Positions 25,675 through 34,788 of a stretch of DNA of 64,000 nt are shown piece by piece. Origin of the DNA: Myxococcus landrumus. Lineage in GTDB: Bacteria; Myxococcota; Myxococcia; Myxococcales; Myxococcaceae. Position numbers and translations under genes: made by a program. Each line of letters opens with the position of its first letter. Position 1 is the stretch's first letter. The stretch lies in the NCBI RefSeq assembly GCF_017301635.1, contig NZ_CP071091.1:124001-188000 (forward strand). The letters run 5' to 3'. The notes under the pieces were generated by a model. It searched no databases and had not been told where the DNA came from. It saw only the letters and a program-made list of their open reading frames with translations.

Positions 25675-26247
25675 ATGGCCGTGTCCCGGTTCGCCGAACT
25701 CCTCGACGACTTCTTCTTCCGTCCGGACGAGGACGTCGGTGGGCTGCAGGATTTCGCCGCCGGCAGCGACGGCCTGGCGTCCCTTGCTCCGGAGGAAGTC
25801 CCGGAGGAGTACCTGGCTTTTCGCCTGGAGGGTGAGTCCTACGCGGTGCCCATCCGCGCCGTGCGCGAAATCTCCAAGGTGCCTCCGCTGACGGAGATTC
25901 CTCGCGCGGAGCCGCAGCTCCTCGGGGTGATGAACCTGCGCGGGGAGCTGCTGCCCGTGTACGACGTCAAGGTGCGCTTGGGGCTGGCGGAGCGAGCGCC
26001 CCTGGTCGCCGGGCCCGATGCACCCGCGCCGCCGAAAGACGCGCGCATCCTCGTGCTGCGCACGGAGACAGGCCCCGCGGGAGTGTGGGTGGACAGTGTC
26101 GCGGGCGTGGTGAAGCTCAAGCCGTCGATGTTGGAGCCGCCACCGCAGGGACTGAGATTGGGAGACCGGGACTGCGTCATCGCCATCGGCCGGCGTGGAC
26201 CCTCGCTGTACATCTTGTTGGACGCGGAACAGGCGCTGGCGTCATGA
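25675..26247 (+). CDS. cheW: CheW-like coupling protein (first copy)
   Basis: A 190-residue protein with a 45-residue acidic N-terminal extension, then a CheW domain (EEYLAFRLEGESYAVPI, VREISKVPPLTEIPRAEP, GVMNLRGELLPVYDVKV). CheW links CheA to receptors. It overlaps the second CheW gene by ATGA. An in-frame GTG at 25681 is an alternative start, and a -10-like TATCCT lies immediately upstream. Two adjacent CheW genes imply two receptor classes or a structural division of labour. Confidence 0.9.
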   Translation: MAVSRFAELLDDFFFRPDEDVGGLQDFAAGSDGLASLAPEEVPEEYLAFRLEGESYAVPIRAVREISKVPPLTEIPRAEPQLLGVMNLRGELLPVYDVKVRLGLAERAPLVAGPDAPAPPKDARILVLRTETGPAGVWVDSVAGVVKLKPSMLEPPPQGLRLGDRDCVIAIGRRGPSLYILLDAEQALAS

Positions 26248-26768
26248 GGGACTCGGTGAACCTGTTGGCGCGGCTTCCCTCGGCAGGGCCGGATGCGCCG
26301 GGAGAGTACGCGGACACCGTCGTGCAGTTGTGCGCCTTCTTCGTAGGGGATGACGAGTACGTGCTCGACATCCAGCGCGTGGAGGAGGTGCTCCCGCTCC
26401 AGCGTGTGACGCCCATCCCGCATGCGCCCTCGTTCGTCGAGGGAGTGCTGCACCTGCGAGGCGCCATCCTCCCGGTGGTGGACCTTCGCCGGCAGCTTCA
26501 AGGGACGCCGTCGGTGGAGTCGCGCAAGGGACGGCTGCTGGTCTGCAAGCTGGGGACGAGGCGCGTCGCGGTGCGTGTGGAGCGGGTGGCGGAGGTGATG
26601 CGCTTGCGGCGGGGTGACATCAAGCCCGCGCCCGCGTTGGTGGTCGCGGGGCGCTCACCCTTCGTGGTGGGCGTGTGCGGCCCGCCGGACCGTCTGCGTC
26701 TGTTGCTGGACTTGAAGGCCTTGCTGCGCGCGGAGCTGGAGAAGGAATCCGCGCGACCCCTCAGGTGA
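26244..26768 (+). CDS. cheW: CheW-like coupling protein (second copy)
   Basis: A 174-residue CheW (VVQLCAFFVGDDEYVLDI, VEEVLPLQRVTPIPHAP, GVLHLRGAILPVVDLRRQL). It diverges clearly from the first copy, so the pair is not a recent duplication. Its ATG overlaps the stop of the first CheW. A small coupled ORF and a HEAT-repeat gene follow. Confidence 0.9.
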   Translation: MRDSVNLLARLPSAGPDAPGEYADTVVQLCAFFVGDDEYVLDIQRVEEVLPLQRVTPIPHAPSFVEGVLHLRGAILPVVDLRRQLQGTPSVESRKGRLLVCKLGTRRVAVRVERVAEVMRLRRGDIKPAPALVVAGRSPFVVGVCGPPDRLRLLLDLKALLRAELEKESARPLR

Positions 26769-26785
26769 GCGCGAAGGAGACACCC

Positions 26786-26959
26786 ATGGAGCGCAGTGAC
26801 GTGGACGACCACCGCCGCATCCAGGACTTCCGCTTCGGCCTCTTGCGCACCTCGCGGTGGCGCGGGGTGGAGGGGAGACGAACTCCGCTGGGCATGTTCC
26901 CGAGCACCCACGCCAGTGGCTTCAATGAGCGGAACGGCTCGGACCCGGTCTTCACATGA
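26786..26959 (+). CDS. Small 57-residue protein inside the chemosensory operon
   Basis: A short, basic protein starting MERSDVDDHRRIQDFRFG, with no membrane segment and no recognised domain. It has an AAGGAG ribosome site 6 nt before the ATG, and its TGA overlaps the ATG of the HEAT-repeat gene (ATGA), the same coupling seen at several other junctions in this operon. These signs argue for translation; no function can be proposed. It could instead act mainly as a translational coupler. Confidence 0.5.
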   Translation: MERSDVDDHRRIQDFRFGLLRTSRWRGVEGRRTPLGMFPSTHASGFNERNGSDPVFT

Positions 26960-28932
26960 GTCGCCAGCAAGGCTCGCCCGCGGAGGAGGCCCGGTACCGC
27001 GCGCTTCAAGACCTGGATCCACGCGGGGACAACCTCGTCGAGGTGCTCATCGCGGGCCTCCATGACGAGAGCTGGCGGGTGAGGCATGCGGCGGCGGAGG
27101 GACTTCAGCGCCTGTCGACCCCCTCGCCTGAGCAGGTGGCCACGCGACTGGTGAGTGTGTTGGGCGAGCGGGGCCAGACAGGCGCGCGCAACGCGGCGGC
27201 GGAGGCGTTGGCGGGGCTGGGGCTCGCGGCGCTCGGCCCGCTGGTGACGCTCCTGGGCCATGTAGACCCCGACCAGCGCAAGTTCGCGGCGGACATCCTC
27301 GGACAGCTCCGGCGACGTGAGGCCGAAGTCCCGCTGGTGCAGGCTCTGAGCGACGCGGACCTCAACGTCCGCGTGTCCGTGTCGGAGTCACTGGGGCGGG
27401 TGGGCGGCGAGCACGCGGTGCACGCCTTGGAGCATTTGCTGGGAGATTCAGAGCCGCTCATGCGGCTGTCGGCCTTGGAGGGCCTGGCGAATCTCAGGAG
27501 TCCCCCTTCGCTGCCGGTGGTCGAAGCGCTGCTGGAGGATGCACGGCTGCGGCGGAGTGCGTTCCGCGTGCTCGGCTTGATTCCCGAGGTAGCGGCCACC
27601 GAGCGGCTCTGTGGGGGCCTGGCGTCGGAGCTTCGCTCGATGCGCGAGGCCGCGCTCGCCGCGCTGGGAACACAAGCGGCGCTGGTGGCTCCCGAGCAGC
27701 GAGGCGAACAGGACGCCGTCATCCGAGACGCGTTGCGACGCTTGCCAGACACGCGAGAGCGTCTGGCGCGAGCACTGGAGGTCGAGGACGTCGCGGTGCG
27801 AGCAGGGGCGCTGGTCGCCGTCGCCGCGCTGGGAGATGCGTCCTTGGCGGTGCCGGTGGCGGAGGTGGCGCGCGAGGACCGGTTGTTGCGAGACGTGCTG
27901 TCCACGCTCGGGCGGTTGGGCTTGGAGGGAGGGCGCGCGTTGTTGGCGGCGATGGCGGATTTGTCCGTGCCCGCGAGGGCGGCGGCGGTCGAGGCGCTGG
28001 TGGACCTGGTGGACCCGAGCTCCGTCACGCCGCTGTGTGCGTTGCTCGAGTGGGCGGAGGATGACTTGCGCGGGGTGGTGGTGCGGGCGCTCGGGCGTAC
28101 GCGCTCGGCGGAGGCCGCGAGCCCGCTGGTCGACCTGCTGCGGGATTCGGTGACGGCGGGTGCGGCGACGCGGGCGCTGGGGGTGCTCGCCGGAAGTTGC
28201 AGGGCCGCGGTGGTGGCGACGCTTCAGGACGCGGTGGAGCGGCGTGCCACGCCCGCGGCGGTGGCGGTGTTGGCCCGCGTGGGAGGCCGGCCCGCGCTGC
28301 CGTTGCTGCGGCGGCTGGCGAGGGATGTGGACCCTCGCTGGCGTGCGGCGGCGGTGGATGTCGCGGGCGAGGTGGACGGAGGCGTGGGGAAGGAACTGGC
28401 GCGCGCCGCGCTCGCGGATGAGGCGACGCCCGTGCGGGCGGCGGGTGTGCGCGCCATGGGCCGTCTGGGTGGCTCGGACGCGGGGGCCCTGTTGCGCCCC
28501 GCGCTCCAGGACGAGGATGTCTTCGTGCGCAGGGTGGCGGTGGAGGCGGTGGGCGAGAGCGGTGCGAGCGACAGGGCCGCGGACCTGGAGGCGCTGGTGA
28601 GGCACCCGGATGGGGCGTTGGCGACGGCGGCGGTGCGGGCGTTGTCTCGGCTGGGACTGGTGGAGCTTCGCGTGTTGCGGGAGGCCTCGGAGCATCCCGA
28701 CCCGGAGGTGGTGAAGGCGGTGCTGTCGGCGGTGTCGGGGGAGGGGCTGGCGCTGGCGGTGTCGCTGTTGGAGCATTCCCACTGGGACGTGCGCGCGGCG
28801 GCGGCTCGGGTGCTGGGGGAGTCCGGCGGAACGGAATGCCTGGGGCCGGTCCGGCGAGCGCTGGAGGTGGAGACGGACGTGCTGCCCCGGCAGGCGCTGG
28901 CGGACGCGGTGGCGCGCTTGTCTCGGCGCTGA
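26956..28932 (+). CDS. HEAT-repeat protein of the chemosensory operon
   Basis: A 658-residue all-helical protein built of about 20 HEAT/PBS-lyase-type repeats of roughly 30 residues, each with a pattern like DxxxxVRxxAxxALGxLG (for example DESWRVRHAAAEGLQRL and DADLNVRVSVSESLGRVG). No signal peptide or catalytic motif. Such solenoids are protein-binding scaffolds, and HEAT proteins are known in some myxobacterial chemosensory clusters. Encoded between CheW and CheR and coupled to a small ORF, it probably binds Che components or an effector. Confidence 0.85.
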   Translation: MSRQQGSPAEEARYRALQDLDPRGDNLVEVLIAGLHDESWRVRHAAAEGLQRLSTPSPEQVATRLVSVLGERGQTGARNAAAEALAGLGLAALGPLVTLLGHVDPDQRKFAADILGQLRRREAEVPLVQALSDADLNVRVSVSESLGRVGGEHAVHALEHLLGDSEPLMRLSALEGLANLRSPPSLPVVEALLEDARLRRSAFRVLGLIPEVAATERLCGGLASELRSMREAALAALGTQAALVAPEQRGEQDAVIRDALRRLPDTRERLARALEVEDVAVRAGALVAVAALGDASLAVPVAEVAREDRLLRDVLSTLGRLGLEGGRALLAAMADLSVPARAAAVEALVDLVDPSSVTPLCALLEWAEDDLRGVVVRALGRTRSAEAASPLVDLLRDSVTAGAATRALGVLAGSCRAAVVATLQDAVERRATPAAVAVLARVGGRPALPLLRRLARDVDPRWRAAAVDVAGEVDGGVGKELARAALADEATPVRAAGVRAMGRLGGSDAGALLRPALQDEDVFVRRVAVEAVGESGASDRAADLEALVRHPDGALATAAVRALSRLGLVELRVLREASEHPDPEVVKAVLSAVSGEGLALAVSLLEHSHWDVRAAAARVLGESGGTECLGPVRRALEVETDVLPRQALADAVARLSRR

Positions 28933-28945
28933 GTGGGGGACTCGG

Positions 28946-29827
28946 GTGGCTCGCTTCGACGACAGCCGGCCGGAGATGTCCGCGGAGGAGTTCCGTCTCC
29001 TCAGGGACCACGTGTACTCGCACTGCGGCATCCTCGTGCACGAGGACATGAAGTTCGTGATGGAGCGGCGCCTGTGGCCCCGGCTGGAGGTGCTGGGCAC
29101 GCCGGACTTCAGCGCGTACCACCGCTACCTGCGCTACGACGCGAACCGGCATGTGGAGCTGGAAGCCGCCGTCGAGTCCCTCACGACACACGAGACGTAC
29201 TTCTTCCGAGAGCCTTCGCAGTTGAAGGCGTTCCGCGAGGAGCTGCTCCCCATCCTGGAGAAGCGCAACGCGCGCACGCGCCGGCTGCGGCTGTGGTCCG
29301 CGGGGTGCTCCTCCGGAGAAGAGGCGTACACGCTGGCGATGCTCCTCAAGGACGAGCGCCGCTTCGACGACTGGGACGTGGAGGTCTACGGCACGGACAT
29401 CTCCCGGCGCGTGCTGACGATGGCTCGGCGCGCGGAGTATGGGCCTTCCGCGCTGCGCGCCACGTCGGCGGACCTGCTGGAGCGCTTCTTCCTGCCAACG
29501 GGGCACGCCAAGGTGCGGGTGCGCGATGAAGTCCGCGCGATGGTGTCCTTCGGTCACCACAACCTGCTGGATGAAGCGGGCAGTCAGCTCGTGGCGAAGA
29601 TGGACGCGGTGTTCTGCCGCAACGTGATGATCTACTTCGACCAGTCCGCGCGCAGGAAGGTGCTGCGCATCCTGCGGGACAGGTTGGTGCCTGGGGGATA
29701 TCTGCTGCTGGGGCACTCGGAGAACCTGTTGAACCTGGGCGCGGACTTCGAGCTGGTACACCTGCGAGGAGACCTGGTGTACCGCCGGCCCGAGCTGCCC
29801 GGCCTGGCTGGGAGTGAGCCGCGATGA
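28946..29827 (+). CDS. cheR: Chemoreceptor methyltransferase CheR
   Basis: A 293-residue SAM-dependent glutamate methyltransferase. The N-terminal helical domain is followed by the SAM site RLRLWSAGCSSGEEAYTLAM and the acidic VEVYGTDISRR, then FCRNVMIYFD and PGGYLLLGHSENL. TTHETYFFRE is also typical. It starts with GTG at 28946, 13 nt after the HEAT gene, and overlaps cheB by ATGA. Its receptor substrates are not encoded in this window. Confidence 0.95.
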   Translation: MARFDDSRPEMSAEEFRLLRDHVYSHCGILVHEDMKFVMERRLWPRLEVLGTPDFSAYHRYLRYDANRHVELEAAVESLTTHETYFFREPSQLKAFREELLPILEKRNARTRRLRLWSAGCSSGEEAYTLAMLLKDERRFDDWDVEVYGTDISRRVLTMARRAEYGPSALRATSADLLERFFLPTGHAKVRVRDEVRAMVSFGHHNLLDEAGSQLVAKMDAVFCRNVMIYFDQSARRKVLRILRDRLVPGGYLLLGHSENLLNLGADFELVHLRGDLVYRRPELPGLAGSEPR

Positions 29828-30861
29828 GCGAGCGGACTCCTGTCTCGGTGCTGGTCGTCGACGACTCCGCGCAGAACCGGTACACGCTGACCCGGTTGTT
29901 GGAGTCCACGCCCGACGTGCGGGTCCTGGACCGGGCGGCGGATGGTGAGGAGGGGCTGAAGAAGGTCCTGGAGTTGAAGCCGGACGTGGTGACGTTGGAC
30001 CTGGAGATGCCCAAGCTGGGCGGCTTCACGTTCCTGCGGCTCCTGATGCGCACGTCGCCCACGCCGGTCATCGTCATCTCCAGCTACGCGCACCGCTCGG
30101 ATGTCTTCAAGGCGCTGGAGCTGGGGGCCTTCGACTTCATCGCCAAGCCCACGCGGGGCACGCAGGAAGAGCTCGAGAAGATGCGCGTGGAGCTGCTCGA
30201 GAAGGTGCACGCGGCGCTGCACGTGCGGCCGGGACAGCGTCACGCGTCGCCTGGCGCACGCGCCCTCGCGGTGGCGGGTGAGCTTCCGTTGGTGGTGGCG
30301 GTGGGCGCATCGACGGGAGGTCCGCCCGCGGTGCAGCGGGTCCTGGAAGGGCTCGCCTCGGAGCCGACGCCTTGTGTGCTGGTGAGTCAGCACATGCCCG
30401 CGCAGTTCACCCGGGCCTTCGCGGAGCGGCTGGACCGCATCGGCCCGTTCACCGTGACGGAGGCGAGCGAGGGCGATGTGGTGCAGCCGGGGCACGTGTA
30501 CATCGCCCCGGGGGGCAGGCACCTGGTGGTGGTGGAGCGAGGGACGCGGCTGGAGCTGCATACCCCTCCGCCCACGCCGTTGGACAAGTACGCGCCGAGC
30601 GTGGACCGCCTCTTCACCAGCGTGGCGCAGGTGTTGGGGAATCGAGCGCTGGCGGTGGTGCTGACGGGGATGGGGGCGGATGGGGCCCAGGGGGCGCGGG
30701 AGATTCACCGCGTGGGCGGCGAGGTCTGGGCCGAGTCCGAGGAGACGGCGGTGGTCTTCGGCATGCCGGGCGAGGCCGTCGCCGCGGGGGCGGTGAAGCG
30801 GGTGCTCCGGCTGGGAGAGATTGGACCCGCCCTGGCGGCCTGGGCTCGGAAGCGGCGGTGA
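29824..30861 (+). CDS. cheB: Chemoreceptor methylesterase CheB
   Basis: A 345-residue CheB: receiver (1-125, phospho-acceptor D59, K in DFIAKPT), linker, and methylesterase (about 155-345). The catalytic triad is Ser in VGASTGGPPAV, His in VSQHMPAQFT and Asp in TGMGADGAQGA. It counteracts CheR by demethylating, and possibly deamidating, receptors under control of CheA. Translation is coupled to cheR. Confidence 0.95.
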   Translation: MSERTPVSVLVVDDSAQNRYTLTRLLESTPDVRVLDRAADGEEGLKKVLELKPDVVTLDLEMPKLGGFTFLRLLMRTSPTPVIVISSYAHRSDVFKALELGAFDFIAKPTRGTQEELEKMRVELLEKVHAALHVRPGQRHASPGARALAVAGELPLVVAVGASTGGPPAVQRVLEGLASEPTPCVLVSQHMPAQFTRAFAERLDRIGPFTVTEASEGDVVQPGHVYIAPGGRHLVVVERGTRLELHTPPPTPLDKYAPSVDRLFTSVAQVLGNRALAVVLTGMGADGAQGAREIHRVGGEVWAESEETAVVFGMPGEAVAAGAVKRVLRLGEIGPALAAWARKRR

Positions 30862-30907
30862 GAACACCGGGCGGCGGCCGAGCCCTGGGTGTTAGTGTGC
30901 GCGGGCC

Positions 30908-31288
30908 ATGACGCAGCAGATTCGAGCCCTGGTGGTGGACGACTCGCAGGCCATGCGGCGCAGCATCATGTACGCGTTGCAGCGCATCAGCGGGATGGTC
31001 TGCACCGAGGCACAAGACGGTGCCGAGGGCCTGAAGAAGTTGACCCAGGGGCGCTTCGACCTGGTGCTCACCGACATCAACATGCCGTTGATGGATGGGC
31101 TGAAGCTCATCCACCACATCCGGCAGGCGACGGACCATCGGGGCGTGCCCATCGTCGTCATCACCACCGAAGGCGCCGCGGCCGACCGCGAGCGGGCGAT
31201 GAACCTGGGCGCCAGCGCGTACCTGGTGAAGCCCGTGCAGGCCAAGGTGGTGATGGACACGGTGCGCGACCTGCTGAAGCTGGACTGA
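30908..31288 (+). CDS. cheY: CheY-like single-domain response regulator (second of operon)
   Basis: A 126-residue receiver with D11/D12 pocket, phospho-acceptor D56 (VLTDINMPLMDGL), Thr in VVITTEGAA and K in AYLVKPVQ. It is closer to classical CheY than the operon's first receiver. The ATG follows a 46-bp gap after cheB. It ends 13 nt before an ABC ATPase gene, so the exporter is probably on the same transcript. Confidence 0.92.
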   Translation: MTQQIRALVVDDSQAMRRSIMYALQRISGMVCTEAQDGAEGLKKLTQGRFDLVLTDINMPLMDGLKLIHHIRQATDHRGVPIVVITTEGAAADRERAMNLGASAYLVKPVQAKVVMDTVRDLLKLD

Positions 31289-31301
31289 GGCCGGTGCGCG
31301 A

Positions 31302-32060
31302 ATGGACTTCGTCCTTCGAGTCGCGAACCTGGAGAAGAGCTACGGCGCGGTGAAGGCCGTGCAGGGGCTGACCTTCACGGTGGCGCCGGGAGAGGTGTTG
31401 GGGCTCGTGGGGCCCAACGGCGCGGGGAAGACGTCCACGCTGCGGTGTCTGGCGGGCATCCTGCCGCCCACGTCGGGGCGGGTGGTGGTGGCGGGCTATG
31501 ACCTGGCGAAGGACTCGGTGGATGCCAAGCGGGAGCTGGCCTTCCTGCCGGACGAGCCTCGCTTCTTCGACTACCTCACGGTGTGGGAGCACCTGAACTT
31601 CACGGCGCGCCTCTACGGTGTGGAGGACTGGGAAGCACGAGGCCGGGCGCTGCTGGAGGAGATGGAGCTGACGGGCAAGGAGAAGGCGCTGCCGAGCGAG
31701 CTGTCGCGAGGCATGAAGCAGAAGCTCTCCATCGCCTGTGGCTTCCTGCACTCGCCCAAGCTCATCCTCCTGGATGAGCCGCTCACGGGGCTGGACCCCA
31801 TCGGCATCCGGCGCATGAAGGACTCGCTGCGCCGGCGCGCGGAGGAGGGGGCGGCGTTGGTGTTGTCCTCGCATCTGTTGCCGCTGGTGGAGGAGCTGTG
31901 TCACCGGCTGCTGGTGATTGCCGGTGGACGCGCCATGGCGCTGGGCAGTCTGGATGCGATTCGTGCGCGACTGAGCGGACCGGATGCCGCGAATGCCTCG
32001 CTGGAGGACGTGTTCGTGCGCATCACCAGCGGGGCGGGAACGGAGACACCCTCACCGTGA
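31302..32060 (+). CDS. ABC transporter ATP-binding protein
   Basis: A 252-residue ATPase with Walker A GPNGAGKTST, the signature LSRGMKQKLS (in place of LSGGQ, as in drug- and sodium-export ATPases), Walker B LILLDEPLTGLD and the H-loop SSHLL. Its stop overlaps the GTG of the membrane-subunit gene. The ABC-2/DRA type of ATPase suggests export. Position immediately after cheY suggests co-transcription with the chemosensory genes; a functional link is only inferred. Confidence 0.92.
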   Translation: MDFVLRVANLEKSYGAVKAVQGLTFTVAPGEVLGLVGPNGAGKTSTLRCLAGILPPTSGRVVVAGYDLAKDSVDAKRELAFLPDEPRFFDYLTVWEHLNFTARLYGVEDWEARGRALLEEMELTGKEKALPSELSRGMKQKLSIACGFLHSPKLILLDEPLTGLDPIGIRRMKDSLRRRAEEGAALVLSSHLLPLVEELCHRLLVIAGGRAMALGSLDAIRARLSGPDAANASLEDVFVRITSGAGTETPSP

Positions 32061-33784
32061 GCTTCGCGAGCGCGGTGGCCTTCTTGTGGCTTGCGTCCAC
32101 GCGCAATCGATTGAGGGTCCAGCTCCAGCGGTTGCGCAGGCCGCGCTACCTCATGGGCGCGTTGGTGGGGCTGGGCTACATCTACTTCTTCTTCCTGCGC
32201 CGGTTGGACTTCTCGCCTGGCATGAGACAGGTGCCCGACGGGGTGCGCTTGTTCGCGGAGCTGTCGCTCGTGTCCTCCGCGCTCGTCACGGTGTTCTCCT
32301 CGTGGATTCTGGGGCCGGACCGCCCGTCGTTGACCTTCACGGAGTCGGAGGTGGTGCGGCTGTTTCCCGCGCCCGTCACGAGTCGCGCGCTGTTGCACTA
32401 CAAGCTGGTGCGAAGCTGGATGGGCGCGGGTGTGGGCGCGCTGTTCGCCGCCTTGTTCGTGGGCCGGCTGGTGGGGTCGAGTCCGGGCTTCTTCTTCGTG
32501 GGGGCCTGGCTCTCGCTGGGGACGTTGGCCCTGCACACCACGGCCGCGTCCTTCATCCGCACACGCGTGTTGGCCTGGGGCACGCGGGGGCAGGTGGTTC
32601 GCTGGAGCGTGGTGGGGCTGGTGCTCGCGGTGGTGGTGCTCGCGGTCTCCTCCGCGCTGGACTCACACCCGTTCCCCAGGACGGTGGGCACGCCCGGAGT
32701 CCTGCGGAACTGGGTACAAGCGCTGGTGTCCACGCCGGAGCTGAGCGCGGTGCTGTGGCCTGGACGCTTGCTGGTGGCGCCGGCCCTCGCGCGAAGCTCC
32801 GGTGACTTCCTCGCCGCGCTCCTGCCGGTGGGCGTGCTGCTGGTGGCGCACTACGCCTGGGTGCGCGCGGCGGCCGTGCCCTTCGAGGAGTCGGCGGTGG
32901 AGCAATCCGAGGCGCGCATGCGCGAGCGCGCCCAACAGGGAGAAGGTGCCCCCGCGCGTGGGGTGTCGCTTGCTTCACGCAAGACGCCCTTCCGCTTGTC
33001 TGCGCGGGGGCGTCCCGAGGTGGGGCTCATCTGGAAGAACCTCATCATCCGCAGGCGGATGGCGGGAGGCATGGTGTCGGTGCTGGCCGCGCTGCTGGTG
33101 GGCGTCGCCGTGGTGGCGATGATGGGCGAGGCCCGGCTCTTCACGGACACGCGGCGGGTGCTGGGGCCGATGGCCTTGTCGCTGGCCGCGATGCTCGCGG
33201 TGGTGGGGCCGAGCGTCTTTCGCATGGACCTGCGAATGGACCTGCCCAAGCTGGACTTGCTGCGCGCGTTGCCGCTCGCGGGCTGGCAGGTCGTGGGGGC
33301 GGAGCTGGCGGCCTCCGCGCTGGTGCTGGGCGCGCTGCAATGGGGGCTCCTGGCGGTCGGACTGGTGAGCGGCCCTGGCGCGGAGGACCCCTGGCTGCTG
33401 ACGTGGTGGTGGCCGGGAGGACTGGCGCTGGTGATGGTGCTGCCCTCGATGGCGCTGGCCGGGTTGCTCGTGCAGAACGCGGCGGTGGTCTTGTTTCCCG
33501 CGTGGGTGCCCGCGGACAGGGCAGGGGGCTCGCGGGGAATCGAGGCGTTGGGACAGCGCTTGTTGACGCTGATGGGCTCGCTGGTGGTGTCGCTGCTGGG
33601 GCTGTTGCCGGCGGCGATTGCGGGCGGGCTGGTGGGCTTCGTCCTCGCGGGCACACTGGACGTCTGGGCCGTCCCCATCGCGGGTATGGCCGCTTCAGCG
33701 GTGCTGTTGGGCGAGGTGGTGTTCGGTGTGTTCTGGCTCGGCCGTGCTTTTGAACACCTGGATATCTCCGAGGAGCGTTCTTAG
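32057..33784 (+). CDS. ABC exporter membrane protein
   Basis: A 575-residue polytopic protein with about twelve hydrophobic segments in two clusters separated by a basic cytoplasmic region (about residues 290-325). The stretch FTESEVVRLFPAPVTSRALLHYK is typical of the putative ABC exporter family paired with single ATPases. It begins with GTG overlapping the ATPase stop (GTGA). The substrate is unknown. A 7-bp hairpin follows directly after the stop. Confidence 0.82.
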   Translation: MSFASAVAFLWLASTRNRLRVQLQRLRRPRYLMGALVGLGYIYFFFLRRLDFSPGMRQVPDGVRLFAELSLVSSALVTVFSSWILGPDRPSLTFTESEVVRLFPAPVTSRALLHYKLVRSWMGAGVGALFAALFVGRLVGSSPGFFFVGAWLSLGTLALHTTAASFIRTRVLAWGTRGQVVRWSVVGLVLAVVVLAVSSALDSHPFPRTVGTPGVLRNWVQALVSTPELSAVLWPGRLLVAPALARSSGDFLAALLPVGVLLVAHYAWVRAAAVPFEESAVEQSEARMRERAQQGEGAPARGVSLASRKTPFRLSARGRPEVGLIWKNLIIRRRMAGGMVSVLAALLVGVAVVAMMGEARLFTDTRRVLGPMALSLAAMLAVVGPSVFRMDLRMDLPKLDLLRALPLAGWQVVGAELAASALVLGALQWGLLAVGLVSGPGAEDPWLLTWWWPGGLALVMVLPSMALAGLLVQNAAVVLFPAWVPADRAGGSRGIEALGQRLLTLMGSLVVSLLGLLPAAIAGGLVGFVLAGTLDVWAVPIAGMAASAVLLGEVVFGVFWLGRAFEHLDISEERS

Positions 33785-33793
33785 TAACGACCA

Positions 33794-33811
33794 GCGTCCG
33801 CTGCCGGACGC
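33794..33811 (+). terminator. Hairpin at the end of the chemosensory/ABC operon
   Basis: A perfect 7-bp stem GCGTCCG / CGGACGC with a 4-nt loop lies 9 nt after the exporter stop. There is no U-tract. It marks a plausible end for the run of genes that begins at 22816. Confidence 0.45.
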
Positions 33812-33885
33812 GTGTCGCCGGAGCGCTTGTGTCGCCTGGGCCGCGCGCGCACGTTGGCGCGGACCCAAAGGGACAGGAGCGCGAC

Positions 33886-34776
33886 ATGAAGCTGGGGTTC
33901 GTGGGACTGGGCAATATGGGCTTGCCCATGGCGAAGAACTTGCTCGCCGCGGGGCATGAGGTGGTGGTGTGGAACCGCACCGCCGCGCGAGCCGAGCCCT
34001 TGGTCAGGCAGGGCGCCCGGGTGGCGGCCACGCCCGCGGAGGCGGCGAAGGGCGCGGAGGTCGTCTTCAGCATGCTCGCGGATGACCGCGCGGCGGAGGC
34101 GGTGGCCCTGGGGCCGCAAGGCATCATCGAAGGGCTCTCGAAGGGCGCCGTGCACGTCTCGTCGAGCACCATCTCCGTGGCGCTCTCCCAGAAGCTGACG
34201 GATGCCCACGCGAGCGCGGGCCAGGGCTACGTGTCTTCGCCCGTGTTCGGCCGTCCCGAGGCCGCCGACGCGAAGCAGCTCTGGGTGCTGGCCGCGGGCG
34301 CGAAGGCGGACGTGGAGCGCTGCCGGCCCGCGCTGGAGGCCCTGGGGCGCGGCCTCACGGTGCTCGGTGAGCAGGCGTCCATGGCCAACGTGGCGAAGCT
34401 GTCCGGCAACTTCCTCATCGCGGCGATGTTGGAGACGCTCGCGGAGGCGTTCGCCTTCACGCGCAAGTCCGGCATCGAGCCGAAGCAGTTCATGGAGCTC
34501 TTCCAGAGCGTCTTCGCGCGCTCGCCCATCTTCGAGCGCTACGCGCAGGCCATCGCCGACGAGAAGTACTCCCCCGCGGGCTTCGCCATGCGGCTGGGGC
34601 TCAAGGACGTGGGCCTGGTGCTGGACGCGGCGCGCGCGGCGGAGGTGCCCATGCCGCTGGCCAGCCTCGTGCGGGACCAGTACCTCGGGGGCGTGGCTCA
34701 AGGGCATGGGGACCTGGACTGGTCCGCCTTGGGGGCGCTCGTCGCGGAGCGCGCCGGCCTGCCCGGGCCTCGGTGA
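33886..34776 (+). CDS. NAD(P)-dependent beta-hydroxyacid dehydrogenase
   Basis: A 296-residue enzyme of the 3-hydroxyisobutyrate/glyoxylate-succinic semialdehyde reductase family. It has the Rossmann motif GFVGLGNMGLPMAKNL, NRT after the second strand (NADP-type Arg), the substrate loop VSSPVFGRPEAADAKQL, and the catalytic Lys in VAKLSGNFLIA. It reduces or oxidises short hydroxyacids or aldehydes; the exact substrate is not visible. An ACAGGAG ribosome site precedes the ATG. A strong hairpin follows. Confidence 0.88.
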   Translation: MKLGFVGLGNMGLPMAKNLLAAGHEVVVWNRTAARAEPLVRQGARVAATPAEAAKGAEVVFSMLADDRAAEAVALGPQGIIEGLSKGAVHVSSSTISVALSQKLTDAHASAGQGYVSSPVFGRPEAADAKQLWVLAAGAKADVERCRPALEALGRGLTVLGEQASMANVAKLSGNFLIAAMLETLAEAFAFTRKSGIEPKQFMELFQSVFARSPIFERYAQAIADEKYSPAGFAMRLGLKDVGLVLDAARAAEVPMPLASLVRDQYLGGVAQGHGDLDWSALGALVAERAGLPGPR

Positions 34777-34788
34777 AACACACCGCCC

